DNA of 64,000 nt. Source: Hathewaya proteolytica DSM 3090 (lineage in GTDB: Bacteria; Bacillota; Clostridia; Clostridiales; Clostridiaceae). Both the position numbers and the translations under genes were made by a program. The notes below the pieces were generated by a model. The model saw only the letters and a program-made list of their open reading frames with translations. It did not search any database and was not told where the DNA came from. Each line of letters starts with the position of its first letter. Within the stretch, counting starts at the first letter, position 1. The DNA lies in assembly GCF_900142225.1 (NCBI RefSeq), contig NZ_FRAD01000004.1, forward strand, positions 1 through 64,000, in the 5' to 3' direction. This document shows positions 25,535 to 33,678 of the stretch, piece by piece.

Positions 25535-26341
25535 ATGAACGTAACAATAGCCACCTTTAAAAAAAACAGAAGGGAAATATTAAGAGCCACACCAATATCA
25601 TTTATATTCTCAAGAATAGTAACAGGCTTTTTTGCCATTGTGCTCCCATATTGTATTTATAATTTCTTTATGAAAGGTAGCCTTACAAGTGAATTTCAGG
25701 AGTATACCAATAATGCTGATTATATGACCTATATTGTATTAGGTTCAGCCCTTAATGTACTAGCTGTAGCTACACTTATGAACATAGGAAGAGCATTGAT
25801 TACAGAACAAAGACAGGGCACACTTGAACCTTTCATAATTACATCGGCGTCCAGAATACAATATTTTCTTGGATGCTTTTTAGAACAGTTCTCCAGAGCT
25901 ATAATGGAATTTGGAGTTATTCTCATAGTGGGGTATATATTTGGGGCGCACCTTGGAAGGTTGTTTTGCTTGGATTCTGTTATAACGATTTTATTAGCTG
26001 TTTTTGCATTTTTTTGTTTAGGGCTTACCTTATCATCTATAATGCTCCACACACGAGATACATTTATAACACAAAATACCTTATTTAATCTTATGACATT
26101 GTGTTGTGCTGTATTTTATCCCGTAGAGTATCTTCCTAAAATTATTCAATATATATCACAGCTATTTCCACTAAGGCATGCAGTAGAACTATTTCGAAGG
26201 GTTGTAATTGGCGGTGAGACCGTTCTAAATAATTCTGAACTTGCTATTCGTATTATTATTCTTAGTATAATATATTTTACAGTGGGATATTTTTGGTACA
26301 GACATATAGAAAAAACACTTGTTGAGCAAATATTTAGTTGA
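25535..26341 (+). CDS. ABC-2 type transporter permease, first
   Basis: 268 residues with six membrane helices, typical of ABC-2 export permeases (drug/polysaccharide type). Between helices it has ALITEQRQGTLEPFIITSASRIQYFLG, the usual coupling region with EQRxGTLE, and in the last third FYPVEYLPKIIQYISQLFPLRHAVELFRR. It sits 6 bases upstream of the start-region of its ATPase gene; the second permease follows the ATPase, so the transporter would be a heterodimeric membrane channel. Confidence 0.88.
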   Translation: MNVTIATFKKNRREILRATPISFIFSRIVTGFFAIVLPYCIYNFFMKGSLTSEFQEYTNNADYMTYIVLGSALNVLAVATLMNIGRALITEQRQGTLEPFIITSASRIQYFLGCFLEQFSRAIMEFGVILIVGYIFGAHLGRLFCLDSVITILLAVFAFFCLGLTLSSIMLHTRDTFITQNTLFNLMTLCCAVFYPVEYLPKIIQYISQLFPLRHAVELFRRVVIGGETVLNNSELAIRIIILSIIYFTVGYFWYRHIEKTLVEQIFS

Positions 26342-26356
26342 TGGAGGTTGTGGATT

Positions 26357-27364
26357 ATGAATGAATTAGTAGCAGAAAAATTGGTGAAAAAGTATGAGAT
26401 AAAAATAAAAGATGGTTTATTTAAAAGAGAATATAAGGTTGTTGAAGCTGTAAAAGGCATAAGCATTACAATACCTCATGGCAAAATTGTAGGGCTTTTG
26501 GGCGTTAATGGTGCAGGAAAAACTACAACCATAAGAATGCTTTCAGCTATTGTAAAGCCTACCTCTGGCGCTTTGACTATAGATGGCGTAGATGCTGTAA
26601 AAAATTATATGAGTGTAAAAAATAAATTAAATCTTATTATTGGCGGAGAACGAAATTTGTACTGGAGGCTTACGGCAAAGGAAAACCTAGAATATTACGG
26701 TAGCTTATATGGGATAAAAAAGGATGAATTGCATGAGAGGATTGATTATCTACTGAATATCGTAGGATTGACAGAATTTAAGGATGTGCCCATAGAACGT
26801 TATTCAAAGGGTATGAAACAGAGGGTTCAGATTGCAAGGGGGTTAATTAACAATCCTGACTATCTTTTTATGGATGAGCCAACGTTGGGGCTTGACATAA
26901 TAATTGCTAATGAGATGAGAGGATATATAAAAAAGCTTGCAGAGGATCAGAATAAAGGGATTCTTCTTACAACTCATTATATTTCTGAGGCTGAGGAGCT
27001 ATGTGACTATATTTATATAATTGACAGAGGAGTTATTATAGCAGAAGGAACAAAGCAGGAGCTAAGAAACATACTGTGTTACAACCAGCAGCTTGATATT
27101 ATTACAGGAAAGCTTACGGAAGAATTTTTACGTGAACTTGAAGATGAATTCCAAGGAGAAAAGGTTAAGCTTACTTATGAAGAGGATAACAGTAACTTTA
27201 AGCTAAAGTTTGTCGGTAATAAAGAGCAATGGTCTGGAATACTTAATTTTATGAATAAGAAAAACGTATCAATACTGGATTTCGAAACCAAAGAGCCTGA
27301 CTTGGAAAATGTGTTATTGGCCATAATAAAAGATTTCAGACAAAAAACTCCAAGTGAGGTGTAA
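26357..27364 (+). CDS. ABC transporter ATP-binding protein
   Basis: 335 residues with a complete nucleotide-binding domain: Walker A GLLGVNGAGKTTTIRML, signature YSKGMKQRVQIARGL, Walker B LFMDEPTLGLD and switch TTHYISEAEELCD. It belongs to the export (DrrA/CcmA-like) group with a C-terminal extension of about 90 residues. ATG 26357 is preferred over an upstream TTG because GGAGG (26343-26347) is spaced 9 bases from it. It powers the two flanking permeases. Confidence 0.92.
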   Translation: MNELVAEKLVKKYEIKIKDGLFKREYKVVEAVKGISITIPHGKIVGLLGVNGAGKTTTIRMLSAIVKPTSGALTIDGVDAVKNYMSVKNKLNLIIGGERNLYWRLTAKENLEYYGSLYGIKKDELHERIDYLLNIVGLTEFKDVPIERYSKGMKQRVQIARGLINNPDYLFMDEPTLGLDIIIANEMRGYIKKLAEDQNKGILLTTHYISEAEELCDYIYIIDRGVIIAEGTKQELRNILCYNQQLDIITGKLTEEFLRELEDEFQGEKVKLTYEEDNSNFKLKFVGNKEQWSGILNFMNKKNVSILDFETKEPDLENVLLAIIKDFRQKTPSEV

Positions 27365-27366
27365 GT

Positions 27367-28194
27367 ATGAGAACTATATTTATGATAATAAAAGCTGAAA
27401 TAATAAAACAGTATAATGATAGCTTTAATTCATATTTTACGTATTGTTCCTTATTGCTATGGCCAATACTTGGACTGTTTACTGTTTATTTTACTTATAA
27501 GCCATTTTCCATGGAAAAGGCAGCTGCTTTTGGAATTAATAATGGCAAGCAGCTGATGATTTTTTTGTGTACAGGTTATGTAGCATATAACTGTTTCTGG
27601 GCAATGGTTCAAAGTGCTTGGAGATTTTCTTCAAGAGAGAGGACAAGCGGTACTTTGGAGATGGCTTTTATTTCTCCAGCAAACAGGATGGCACTTATAT
27701 ATGGAAAAGCATTAGGCTCATTGTTGCAGCAGACCTGGATGTTTGTAAGCTTTTGCATAGTTTTACTTATATATGTTGGGGGCTTCAGCATTAGAAGCAT
27801 AGTATCACTGCCACTGTTATTTGTTATATTGATAATAAGCTCAACGGTATGGGGTGGTATGCTCAATTCCCTATTTTTATTTTCAAGGGATTCATCAATT
27901 CTCATGAATGTGTTAGATGATCCGATGGTATTATTTTCAGGCGTGAAAATGCCAGTTACCAGCCTGCCGCATTGGGGACAAGTTATTGGCTCTATATTTC
28001 CACTGACATATTGCTTGAATATCTCAAGGTCATTACTAACCAATTTTGTAGATAATGGATTTTCATGCAACTATATCATGATTAATTTAGGAAAACTGTT
28101 ATTATGCCTTTTGCTCATGTTCATCATTACGAAATATTGCATGAAGAAAGCTGAAGAGAAGAACAGGAAATACGGTAATTTTGAGTTCTACTAG
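27367..28194 (+). CDS. ABC-2 type transporter permease, second
   Basis: 275 residues, six membrane helices, with RFSSRERTSGTLEMAFISPANRMALIYGKALGSL as the coupling region and VLFSGVKMPVTSLPHWGQVIGSIFPLTYCL before the last helices, matching the first permease in plan. It begins 2 bases after the ATPase stop. Direction is presumably export. After this gene comes a 78-base gap with a hairpin, then the radical SAM gene. Confidence 0.88.
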   Translation: MRTIFMIIKAEIIKQYNDSFNSYFTYCSLLLWPILGLFTVYFTYKPFSMEKAAAFGINNGKQLMIFLCTGYVAYNCFWAMVQSAWRFSSRERTSGTLEMAFISPANRMALIYGKALGSLLQQTWMFVSFCIVLLIYVGGFSIRSIVSLPLLFVILIISSTVWGGMLNSLFLFSRDSSILMNVLDDPMVLFSGVKMPVTSLPHWGQVIGSIFPLTYCLNISRSLLTNFVDNGFSCNYIMINLGKLLLCLLLMFIITKYCMKKAEEKNRKYGNFEFY

Positions 28195-28233
28195 TATATA
28201 GTTATTTAAGTTAATTAAAGAAAGAAGGTGAAA

Positions 28234-28263
28234 CTGTAATATACAAGGTTTTGTAAATTACAG
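28234..28263 (+). promoter_or_regulatory. Hairpin between SD-like site and radical SAM start
   Basis: CTGTAAT (28234-28240) pairs with ATTACAG (28257-28263), with TACAA/TTGTA continuing the stem inside. An AGAAGGTGA ribosome-like sequence (28223-28231) lies just upstream, and the start codon (28273) has no good site of its own. Folding would bring the two to about 12 bases. It could equally be an operator dyad. Confidence 0.45.
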
Positions 28264-28272
28264 TAGAGTAAA

Positions 28273-29358
28273 ATGGGGGAAAAGGAGTTTGTAAAATTTG
28301 AATCAATTAATTTGGAAAGAGCTAACGATATAGCGAGGAGATTTCCTAAATATGATTATAGGGTCACAAGAGCGGAGGTAGTGTTAACAAATAAATGTCA
28401 GCTAAAATGTTCATACTGTAAAAAACATTTATCAGAAAATGATTATGAGAATAGGGTAGATAAAACAACATTAATAAAATGTCTTACAGAATGGCTTGAA
28501 AATGGTTGCCGATTTGTTCATTTCACAGGAGTAGAGGCTACTTTATGTGAAGAATTATTTGATTATGTAAAATTGTGCAATAAATATGGAGCAGAGGTTA
28601 CGTTAAGTACCAATGGTAATTCTGATATAGAAGTTTATGACAATCTTATAAAAGCTGGTGTAAATGGATTTCATATATCAATGGATACATTAGACCGTGA
28701 TGAATTTGATATTCAAGTTGGAGTTAAAGGTGCTTTTGACAGAGCAATAAAAACTATTAAGTTTGTGACAAAAATGAGGGATGAATATAATTACAAAACA
28801 CATCTTGTTATTAATACATGCATAACACCACTTAGCTTTTCTAAACTGAAGGAAATTTTAAGGTATATGCTTGATTTAAAGCCTGATGATATAAAACTGA
28901 TTCCTATTGCCCAGTTTAAAGAAAAATGGGTAGAATATGAAGAAGAATATGAAAAGGATATATATCCTGAACTTATTAAAATGGTACCTCATGGTAATAA
29001 GTTTAATATGCTAAGAAGTAGGTTAAATAATCTAGTTAAACTATCATTTAGAGGTTATAACAATAAACGACAGGTACCACCATGTTATCTTTCAGCAGAT
29101 GAAAGAACTGTGGATCCTGAAGGAAATTATTATGGATGCTATATAAACTATCGAGAGGGTGCAGATCCTGTAGGTAAACTACAATATGATTCATTTATTC
29201 AGCAATCGGAGAAATTACGTGATAATATGCTTAATTTTACTAAAAGCGATGTATGTCAGAAATATTGTGCTGATATCACTGTATTATGTAATAAATATAT
29301 AGATGAAAAAGTACACGAATATGAGTTAGCGAGAATTAAGGTGAGTGAAAATGAATAA
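28273..29358 (+). CDS. Radical SAM protein with SPASM-like C-terminus
   Basis: 361 residues. The radical SAM cluster motif CX3CX2C is C42, C46, C49 (TNKCQLKCSYCKKH). The usual glycine-rich GGE strand is replaced by FTGVEATLCEELF. The C-terminal part has C271, C289, C328, C332 and C339 (PPCYLSADERTV, YYGCY, DVCQKYC, LCN), compatible with an auxiliary Fe-S cluster of SPASM or twitch type. Such enzymes modify peptides, sugars or nucleosides; MoaA-like chemistry is also conceivable. No precursor peptide was found nearby. The end overlaps the NDK-like gene by 8 bases, so these two proteins are probably made together. Confidence 0.85.
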   Translation: MGEKEFVKFESINLERANDIARRFPKYDYRVTRAEVVLTNKCQLKCSYCKKHLSENDYENRVDKTTLIKCLTEWLENGCRFVHFTGVEATLCEELFDYVKLCNKYGAEVTLSTNGNSDIEVYDNLIKAGVNGFHISMDTLDRDEFDIQVGVKGAFDRAIKTIKFVTKMRDEYNYKTHLVINTCITPLSFSKLKEILRYMLDLKPDDIKLIPIAQFKEKWVEYEEEYEKDIYPELIKMVPHGNKFNMLRSRLNNLVKLSFRGYNNKRQVPPCYLSADERTVDPEGNYYGCYINYREGADPVGKLQYDSFIQQSEKLRDNMLNFTKSDVCQKYCADITVLCNKYIDEKVHEYELARIKVSENE

Positions 29359-29932
29359 AAGGAATAAGTGGAAAATCAGAAATCTCGGTTGTTGGGGGTA
29401 TCTTAAAGCATCATTAAAAAAAAATAAAAAAGTGTATTTTAAAGGGAATGTAACTACTGTAGAAAAACGTAGTCAAGTATTTATGGAAGATAAATGGGAA
29501 AATTTTATGTTAGTTAAACCTTCTGGAGCAAATAAACTAAATAAAATAATAGGTATATTAACAAAGAAGCATTACATTATAAATGAAATATTAGAAATTA
29601 AGGATTATAATCAACTTATGATTGATATGTTTCCTAATGTTAATCCTTTGGAAGTAGCATATTGGAAGCAGATAAATGATGAGTTTTATAAGGATCCTTA
29701 TGGAAACATAAAAGCTTATATATTGATTTTTGATAAAAATGTTTCTGTAGAACAGCTTGAAAAAGAGAAAATATTTATACGAAGAAAATGTGGCATAGAT
29801 ATTTATGATGTAATAGACGGAGAAAAACCAGTATATGAAACATCAATTACTCCAATACATGTGCCAGATAAAGAAAATATGCGCAAAGAATATTTTGTTG
29901 CATTTAAATATTCATCAAAAAAGATACATTAG
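29351..29932 (+). CDS. Nucleoside-diphosphate-kinase-like protein
   Basis: 193 residues. From about residue 50 the sequence follows the NDK fold: FMLVKPSGANKLNKIIGIL aligns with the NDK opening (lysine-proline at K56-P57), KAYILIF with the central strand, the FIRRKCGIDIYDVIDG region with the nucleotide loop, and TPIHVPDKENMRKEYFVAF with the catalytic-histidine segment NVVHGSD (H170 here). About 50 extra basic residues precede it. True NDKs are about 150 residues and strongly conserved; this one is highly diverged. It may transfer phosphate to the island's product rather than to NDPs. Start ATG 29351 has AAGGTGAG upstream. The homology is by eye. Confidence 0.6.
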   Translation: MNKRNKWKIRNLGCWGYLKASLKKNKKVYFKGNVTTVEKRSQVFMEDKWENFMLVKPSGANKLNKIIGILTKKHYIINEILEIKDYNQLMIDMFPNVNPLEVAYWKQINDEFYKDPYGNIKAYILIFDKNVSVEQLEKEKIFIRRKCGIDIYDVIDGEKPVYETSITPIHVPDKENMRKEYFVAFKYSSKKIH

Positions 29933-30039
29933 AGTTAGTTTATAAGTACCAATGATAATAAATGTATAATATTAAAAAATAAACTCTAAGGTTTAATATA
30001 ATTTTTAAATTATTGTATGCCAAATGGAGGTAAGATGTT

Positions 30040-32013
30040 TTGAGAATATATAACATAAGAGATATTATTAGTGAAAAAGTGGAACCTCAAATTATAGGAA
30101 ATAAAGCGTACGGTTTGGGGATATTATCCAATAAAAACATAAAAATTGCAGATGGCTTTGTAATACCAGTTGACTTCTTTTATGAATGTGTCAAATATAA
30201 TAATGCAGAAAAATATTTGAAAAATATAAAAGATAAAAATAATGTTTCACAGTTTAGAGAAATTATAAAAACATTTATAATTCCTAAAAAAATATGGAGT
30301 ATAATAGAAGAAAATACAACCCAAATAGGGTATCCTGTTATAGCCCGATCCTCTTCAACTAATGAGGATTGTGCTAATAGTACCATGGCTGGAATGTACT
30401 TGTCTATTGGTGAAATCAATACTCTAGAACATTTAAAAAATTCTATTTTAGATGTATGGGCAAGTGCGTATTACAATTATTTTAGTATAAATACACCCAT
30501 AGCTATAATCATACAGCGATATTTTAAGTCAGAATTAGGTGGCGTTATTTTTTCAAAGCATCCTATTGGAAAAGATTGCTATTATGGTGAATATTCGATG
30601 AAAGGTGCGGAAGATGTAGTAGATGGTAAATGTAATTATAGTTTTGAAATAACAGAAGGGAATAATCTAGTGAATAGTGATTCTTATCTAAAAAATTATT
30701 CGAACGAACTTGGAAATATTGTGAAAAAAATAAAAGAATATTTTCAATGTGAGGTAGATATAGAGTGGCTTATATATAAAACTCAAATTGTAGTTCTTCA
30801 AGCACGTCCCATTACTACATATATTCATAAAAAAAATATTAATAAATTTTGTATTATTGACGTAGACGATAGAGAGACATTATGCACTGTAGATATGTCT
30901 AAATTTTATTCAAAATATATGAAATGGTTTGATAAGAGGGATAGACTAAGAAAAATATGTATAAACAATAATATAGATATACCTATTGTAAAATATGTTT
31001 TTTACAATAATGATAACCTTGATCTTAACCAACTTTATAGTGTATTTAAAAGGGCTAAAATATTAAAAATTGAAAATAATGACAAAGTGAGAACTAGAAA
31101 AAAAGAAGAATTGGGAACATATCTCAGAGAAATATGTTCAACACCTTGTCATAATATAAATATAGTGCGTATACAAGAAATAACTTCAACTGAATATTGT
31201 GGTAATGCATGTATGACGAATGAAGGATATATATATATTGAATGTATGCCTGGAGGATTTGGAGGCTTTCTTAGTGGTGAACTTGATTTTTCAAAATATC
31301 TTATTGATAGTGAAGGAAATATATTAAGCGAAAATATTTTAATATATAACTACATATGGAAGATTGATCAAAGAACTGGAAGGTTTGTAAAATCAAAACT
31401 TAATAATGGAATGACGGGATCAATAAATGATTTTTTAATAAAAAAGGTAGTTTATATGGTTCAAGTACTAAACAAGGTATACAAAAACATAAAGATTGAA
31501 TTTGAAACTGAGGGAGAAAATGTATTTTTTAATGATGCAACATTTGAAAAAAAATCAGTAAGCTCAGATAATATATCTTATGGCATACTTTCCACAGGAG
31601 ACTTTTACGGAAAGGTAGATATTATATCTGAAGATACAATAAAATTATTAAAAGAAGAGGTCGGATCTAGAAGCGTTATTGCAGAAAGTGAATTTATAAA
31701 TAAAAGTAGAAAATACTTAGAACATATTCATATTAATAATGGGCAAAAAAAAGTAATGGTAGCTCCGTATCCAGATCCGTGTTTGTCAGCACTAGTTGAT
31801 TGTTATGAAGGCTTTATATTTGAACGAGGTGGATTGTTATCTCATATGGCTATAATTTTAAGAGAAAAAAGAAAGCCTGCTATAATAAAAAAAGACCTTG
31901 GAGAGTTAAAAAATGGAGTATATGTAGAGATAAAAGATGGCATGGTGAAGATATTAAAAGGGGACAAAGGGGAAAATGCTCCGGAAGGAACAATTATTGG
32001 AATTAGAGAGTGA
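30040..32013 (+). CDS. PEP-synthase/rifampin-phosphotransferase-like dikinase
   Basis: 657 residues. The N-terminal ATP-binding domain has GNKAYGLGIL (about 20-29), PVIARSSSTNEDCANSTMAGMY (99-120, R103), IEWL (E242) and QARPIT (254-259), as in PEP synthase, PPDK and rifampin phosphotransferase. The C-terminus is the swivelling phosphohistidine domain: GGLLSHMAIILREKRKPAII with H602. The roughly 300-residue middle is unlike the PEP/pyruvate barrel and is probably the substrate domain; total length is nearer to rifampin phosphotransferase (about 830-870) than to PEP synthase, but shorter. It should use ATP to phosphorylate a substrate through a His. It starts with TTG, 9 bases after GGAGG; a closer ATG at 30035 is out of frame. 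Confidence 0.83.
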   Translation: MRIYNIRDIISEKVEPQIIGNKAYGLGILSNKNIKIADGFVIPVDFFYECVKYNNAEKYLKNIKDKNNVSQFREIIKTFIIPKKIWSIIEENTTQIGYPVIARSSSTNEDCANSTMAGMYLSIGEINTLEHLKNSILDVWASAYYNYFSINTPIAIIIQRYFKSELGGVIFSKHPIGKDCYYGEYSMKGAEDVVDGKCNYSFEITEGNNLVNSDSYLKNYSNELGNIVKKIKEYFQCEVDIEWLIYKTQIVVLQARPITTYIHKKNINKFCIIDVDDRETLCTVDMSKFYSKYMKWFDKRDRLRKICINNNIDIPIVKYVFYNNDNLDLNQLYSVFKRAKILKIENNDKVRTRKKEELGTYLREICSTPCHNINIVRIQEITSTEYCGNACMTNEGYIYIECMPGGFGGFLSGELDFSKYLIDSEGNILSENILIYNYIWKIDQRTGRFVKSKLNNGMTGSINDFLIKKVVYMVQVLNKVYKNIKIEFETEGENVFFNDATFEKKSVSSDNISYGILSTGDFYGKVDIISEDTIKLLKEEVGSRSVIAESEFINKSRKYLEHIHINNGQKKVMVAPYPDPCLSALVDCYEGFIFERGGLLSHMAIILREKRKPAIIKKDLGELKNGVYVEIKDGMVKILKGDKGENAPEGTIIGIRE

Positions 32014-32113
32014 GGAATAGTGTGATAATATATTTTATTCTACGCTGGGAAAGCCGGAACTTTCAACTTTTTGTCCAAGGCATTGACATAGGTTTAAAAA
32101 TTAAAATAAATGT

Positions 32114-32152
32114 AAAAAGCTATACAGATGGGTCAAAACTGTATAGCTTTTT
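32114..32152 (+). terminator. Rho-independent terminator closing accessory island
   Basis: AAAAAGCTATACAG (32114-32127) and CTGTATAGCTTTTT (32139-32152) form a perfect 14-bp stem. It is about 100 bases after the dikinase stop and works in both directions on its face. Confidence 0.88.
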
Positions 32153-32328
32153 CTGTTACATTCTCTGTAAGAATGTATTTTTTTCATCACATACAAAATT
32201 TTCTCATGCATAGTTATAAGTTAATATCTTAAGAAAATTTTAAGAAATTATGTACCTATTTTGTAAAGTTTTTTTGATATGATATTTTATAAGGAAAGCA
32301 ACTATATAAACGGGGGTGTGCATGGACA

Positions 32329-32931
32329 ATGGAATGTAAAAGGGAAAGAAGAAAAGTAAAGAGACGGAAACGAAAATTCACAAAATTATTAACAGTGTGC
32401 ATAACTATTGGAGGAATTTATCTGCTGTGGAATTTGGCATCGAACCAGATTAGGAGCCTTGAAATTCCCAATAAAATATACACTTATCTTACCAGTAAAG
32501 AGAATAGAATAAATACATACAATAGAGGTATAGAACTTAACAATAATAGTTCTGCCAATACTTGTGTGTATTTTGTAGCAGAGGTTTTGAGGAGAAATGA
32601 TATAGATGTGCCAATTCATGTAGCAAATACTAGACAGCTTCTTGAGGTACTTGAACACAAGGGGTGGAGGAAGGATACTGATTATAAAAATTTAAAGCCT
32701 GGTGATATTGCTTTCACCACTGATGAAAATGGTGGTTCTCATGGGGAACCAACTCATACCTATGTTTTTATGGAGTGGGTTGGCGAAGGAAGTTATGAAT
32801 ATGCGTATATATGTGATAATCAAGCCAAGGATTACGATAATAAAATATACCATATAAGAAACATTAAAAATGTTGGTACGGCCAATGGAATGTCAAAGGA
32901 TGCTTTCGCTTTTTTTATGAAGCCTAGATAA
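32329..32931 (+). CDS. Membrane-anchored CHAP/NlpC-like hydrolase, putative
   Basis: 200 residues. A very basic N-terminus and one membrane helix (about 18-36) lead to an extracytoplasmic domain whose pattern resembles NlpC/P60 or CHAP cysteine hydrolases: C79 in NTCVYFVAEVLRRN, LKPGDIAFTT, H143 in PTHTYVFMEW, and YICDN as the polar third residue. Such enzymes cut peptidoglycan peptides. The gene stands just before a two-component system. The start at 32329 follows GGGGGTG (32312-32318); an ATG at 32322 gives only a five-codon frame. The fold assignment is by motif only. Confidence 0.6.
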   Translation: MECKRERRKVKRRKRKFTKLLTVCITIGGIYLLWNLASNQIRSLEIPNKIYTYLTSKENRINTYNRGIELNNNSSANTCVYFVAEVLRRNDIDVPIHVANTRQLLEVLEHKGWRKDTDYKNLKPGDIAFTTDENGGSHGEPTHTYVFMEWVGEGSYEYAYICDNQAKDYDNKIYHIRNIKNVGTANGMSKDAFAFFMKPR

Positions 32932-32988
32932 TGAGGAAAATGGACTAGCTTTTTCTAAGATGTTATAATGGCATCAGGTGGTGAGAAA

Positions 32989-33678
32989 ATGGAACAATAT
33001 AATGTTTTAGTAGTGGATGATGATAGGGAAATAAGGGAATCCATTGAAATATATTTAAAAAATGAGGGTATTAATGTTGTTGAGGCGTGCCATGGAATGG
33101 AAGCGCTAAAGAGACTAGAGGAAAATCATATACATCTTATTATAATGGATCTTATGATGCCTAAAATGGATGGAATGAAAGCTACATTTAAAATAAGAGA
33201 AACAAGAAATATTCCAATTATAATTCTTTCAGCAAAGTCTGAAGACACAGATAAGATTCTTGGATTAAATATTGGTGCTGACGATTATATGACAAAACCC
33301 TTTAATCCTCTAGAGCTTGTTGCCAGGGTTAAATCGCAGCTTAGAAGGTATATGGATTTTGGTCATGTATATGATGAAAATGAAATTAACATACGCGGTG
33401 TTTGTCTCGATAAGAATACTAAAATTGTAAGGGTTAATGGAGAAGATGTAACCCTTACCCCTACAGAATACAAAATACTAGAATTGCTTATGGAACATAG
33501 CGGTAAGGTATATTCTATACAGGAAATTTATACAAAGGTTTGGAAAGAACCTTTCTATAATGGTGAAAATACAGTGGCAGTTCATATAAGAAGAATTAGA
33601 GAAAAAATTGAAATAAATCCGAAAGAGCCTGAATATCTTAAGGTGGTGTGGGGAATTGGGTATAAGTTTGAAAAATAA
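32989..33678 (+). CDS. OmpR/PhoB-type response regulator
   Basis: 229 residues: a receiver domain with DDD at 10-12, phosphoacceptor D54 (IIMDLMMPKMDG) and the conserved Lys in LSAKSED; then a winged-helix DNA-binding domain (LTPTEYKILELLMEHSGKVYS, VAVHIRRIREKIE). Start 32989 is favoured over 32968 because AGGTGGTGAG lies 5-14 bases before it. The histidine kinase gene overlaps its 3' end by about 20 bases, so they form one transcription unit. Confidence 0.95.
   Translation: MEQYNVLVVDDDREIRESIEIYLKNEGINVVEACHGMEALKRLEENHIHLIIMDLMMPKMDGMKATFKIRETRNIPIIILSAKSEDTDKILGLNIGADDYMTKPFNPLELVARVKSQLRRYMDFGHVYDENEINIRGVCLDKNTKIVRVNGEDVTLTPTEYKILELLMEHSGKVYSIQEIYTKVWKEPFYNGENTVAVHIRRIREKIEINPKEPEYLKVVWGIGYKFEK

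Noticed and set aside
32010..32213. Open frame of 67 codons overlapping the dikinase end
   Set aside because: No ribosome site, no recognisable domain, crosses a strong terminator hairpin (32114-32152).
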